The notes under the pieces: model-generated
The model's database searches: none
What the model was told of the DNA's origin: nothing
The model's input: only the letters and a program-made list of their open reading frames with translations
Assembly (NCBI GenBank): GCA_019420945.1
Contig: JAHZGF010000043.1
Span: 75,530 to 139,529 of the forward strand
Direction of reading: 5' to 3'
Length of the DNA stretch: 64,000 bases
DNA from: Clostridiales bacterium
Lineage (GTDB): Bacteria > Bacillota > Clostridia > Oscillospirales > Oscillospiraceae
Part shown: positions 63,489 through 64,000 of the stretch, one piece after another
Numbering within the stretch: position 1 is the first letter of the stretch
Layout of the letters: every line of letters starts with the position of its first letter
Position numbers and translations under genes: made by a program

Positions 63489-63494
63489 ATTATA
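63489..63494 (-). promoter_or_regulatory. Candidate -10 box of the hsdM operon
   Basis: On the minus strand a consensus TATAAT lies about 38 nt before the hsdM start. No convincing -35 was found at the right distance. Confidence 0.45.
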
Positions 63495-63558
63495 CTCATT
63501 TTGGGGAGTTTTGTATAGAGAAGAGTGTACTGCAATACCCAGATTTTTCCCATGGTGA

Positions 63559-63594
63559 ACCCCCACCTCGTTGCCAAGGTAACAGGGTGGGGGT
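63559..63594 (-). terminator. Hairpin after the DUF1273 gene
   Basis: A 9-bp stem (63559-63567 with 63586-63594) lies between hsdM and the leftward gene ending at 63661. T-runs are poor, so termination is uncertain. Confidence 0.4.
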
Positions 63595-63660
63595 GTTTTG
63601 CGCTTTGTTTGGTTTTCGTGCAAACTAAGCCGGGCAATTTTAGGCCAGCTTATCCCAAAT

Positions 63661-64000
63661 TCATATCTGTATCACCCGAATCTCCCTGCCCAGCGTATGG
63701 GCATAGCGCAGGGTGAACAGCGTCCCGCCACGATCCCGTCCATCATATACGGCGATCACCCGCTGGGACTCCCGGGCCATATAGCGGTTTCTCTGCATAA
63801 AGCAGGATGGGGTATATTCCTGGCATACGACCTTGATTCCATCGCAGGCCTGCAGCAGCGCATGAAATTGCTTGTTCCTGGTTTTTAAGCGGCCTGCATA
63901 GGGAATGGCTGCTTCCAAGAATAGCTCAGGGTGGAGTTTCTTCTGTTCGGCCACAATAGCCGCAAACATGAGATCCGCTCCCTCTGCAAAGCCGGAAATA
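63661..64000 (-). CDS. DUF1273/YpsA-like SLOG protein, partial
   Basis: The gene runs off the right edge of the window; only its last 112 residues are seen (from ISGFAEGADLMFAAIVAE). The end carries RESQRVIAVYDGRDRGGTLFTLRYAHTLG and the earlier IPYAGR segment, which fit the SLOG-fold DUF1273/YpsA proteins thought to bind nucleotides. The reading frame is open to the edge, so the ATG at 63969 is probably internal. Confidence 0.8.
   Translation of the reverse strand, partial: ISGFAEGADLMFAAIVAEQKKLHPELFLEAAIPYAGRLKTRNKQFHALLQACDGIKVVCQEYTPSCFMQRNRYMARESQRVIAVYDGRDRGGTLFTLRYAHTLGREIRVIQI

Noticed and set aside
61955..63628. 557-codon plus-strand open frame opposite hsdM
   Set aside because: Antisense shadow of a clear methyltransferase with all motifs on the other strand.

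Overview
The window reads as one contig of a GC-rich (by eye high-50s percent), anaerobic, low-GC-phylum Clostridia chromosome, most like a butyrate-forming Oscillospiraceae/Flavonifractor-type gut bacterium. This placement is inference from a crt-hbd-bcd-etfB-etfA operon, a non-discriminating AspRS with GatCAB, a class 3 fructose-bisphosphatase, a SpoVB-like flippase, a DUF421/DUF4363 pair and T-box control. No rRNA, tRNA or CRISPR array was seen.

Positions 1-39,840 are mostly ordinary chromosome. They hold an orphan Imm5-like gene, a FtsX-type ABC exporter (permease then ATPase) and a membrane LuxR-type regulator. Next come an alpha/beta hydrolase with fbp, pepT-mnmA, truA with a SpoVB-like flippase, and an AEC permease with a DUF554 protein. 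The leftward butyrate operon (crt-hbd-bcd-etfB-etfA) follows, with a good promoter and a near-consensus Rex operator in its leader. After it lie murC, an RlmI-like methyltransferase, an OB-fold protein, a T-box-controlled aspS-gatC-gatA-gatB run, a 38-residue small ORF with its own promoter and terminator, nrdR, DUF421/DUF4363, carAB behind a structured leader, and guaA.

Positions 39,840-46,680, directly 3' of guaA (a known integration hotspot), form a scarred accessory island. It holds a lone RelB-type antitoxin, a decayed second antitoxin-toxin pair, an orphan AbiEi-type antitoxin, a relic of the 5' end of a large recombinase gene, and an intact two-gene recombinase cassette. The large 1039-residue member lacks the expected catalytic arginine; the smaller one keeps it.

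Positions 46,700-52,370 are a catabolic-looking cluster: a LysR regulator diverging across a clear palindrome from a GntP-type permease, a pyruvate-formate-lyase-like glycyl radical enzyme (GRE) and a radical-SAM activase. The GRE carries threonine where the radical glycine should be and an unusual C-G-C-H-C-P active-site loop. An IS3-family element sits just downstream with intact ends.

Positions 53,700-64,000 are AT-richer accessory DNA followed by an expanded type I restriction-modification operon on the minus strand: hsdM, a frameshifted unknown gene, hsdS (three TAEL-type repeats), a HEPN-domain gene and hsdR. The window ends inside a DUF1273/YpsA-like gene.
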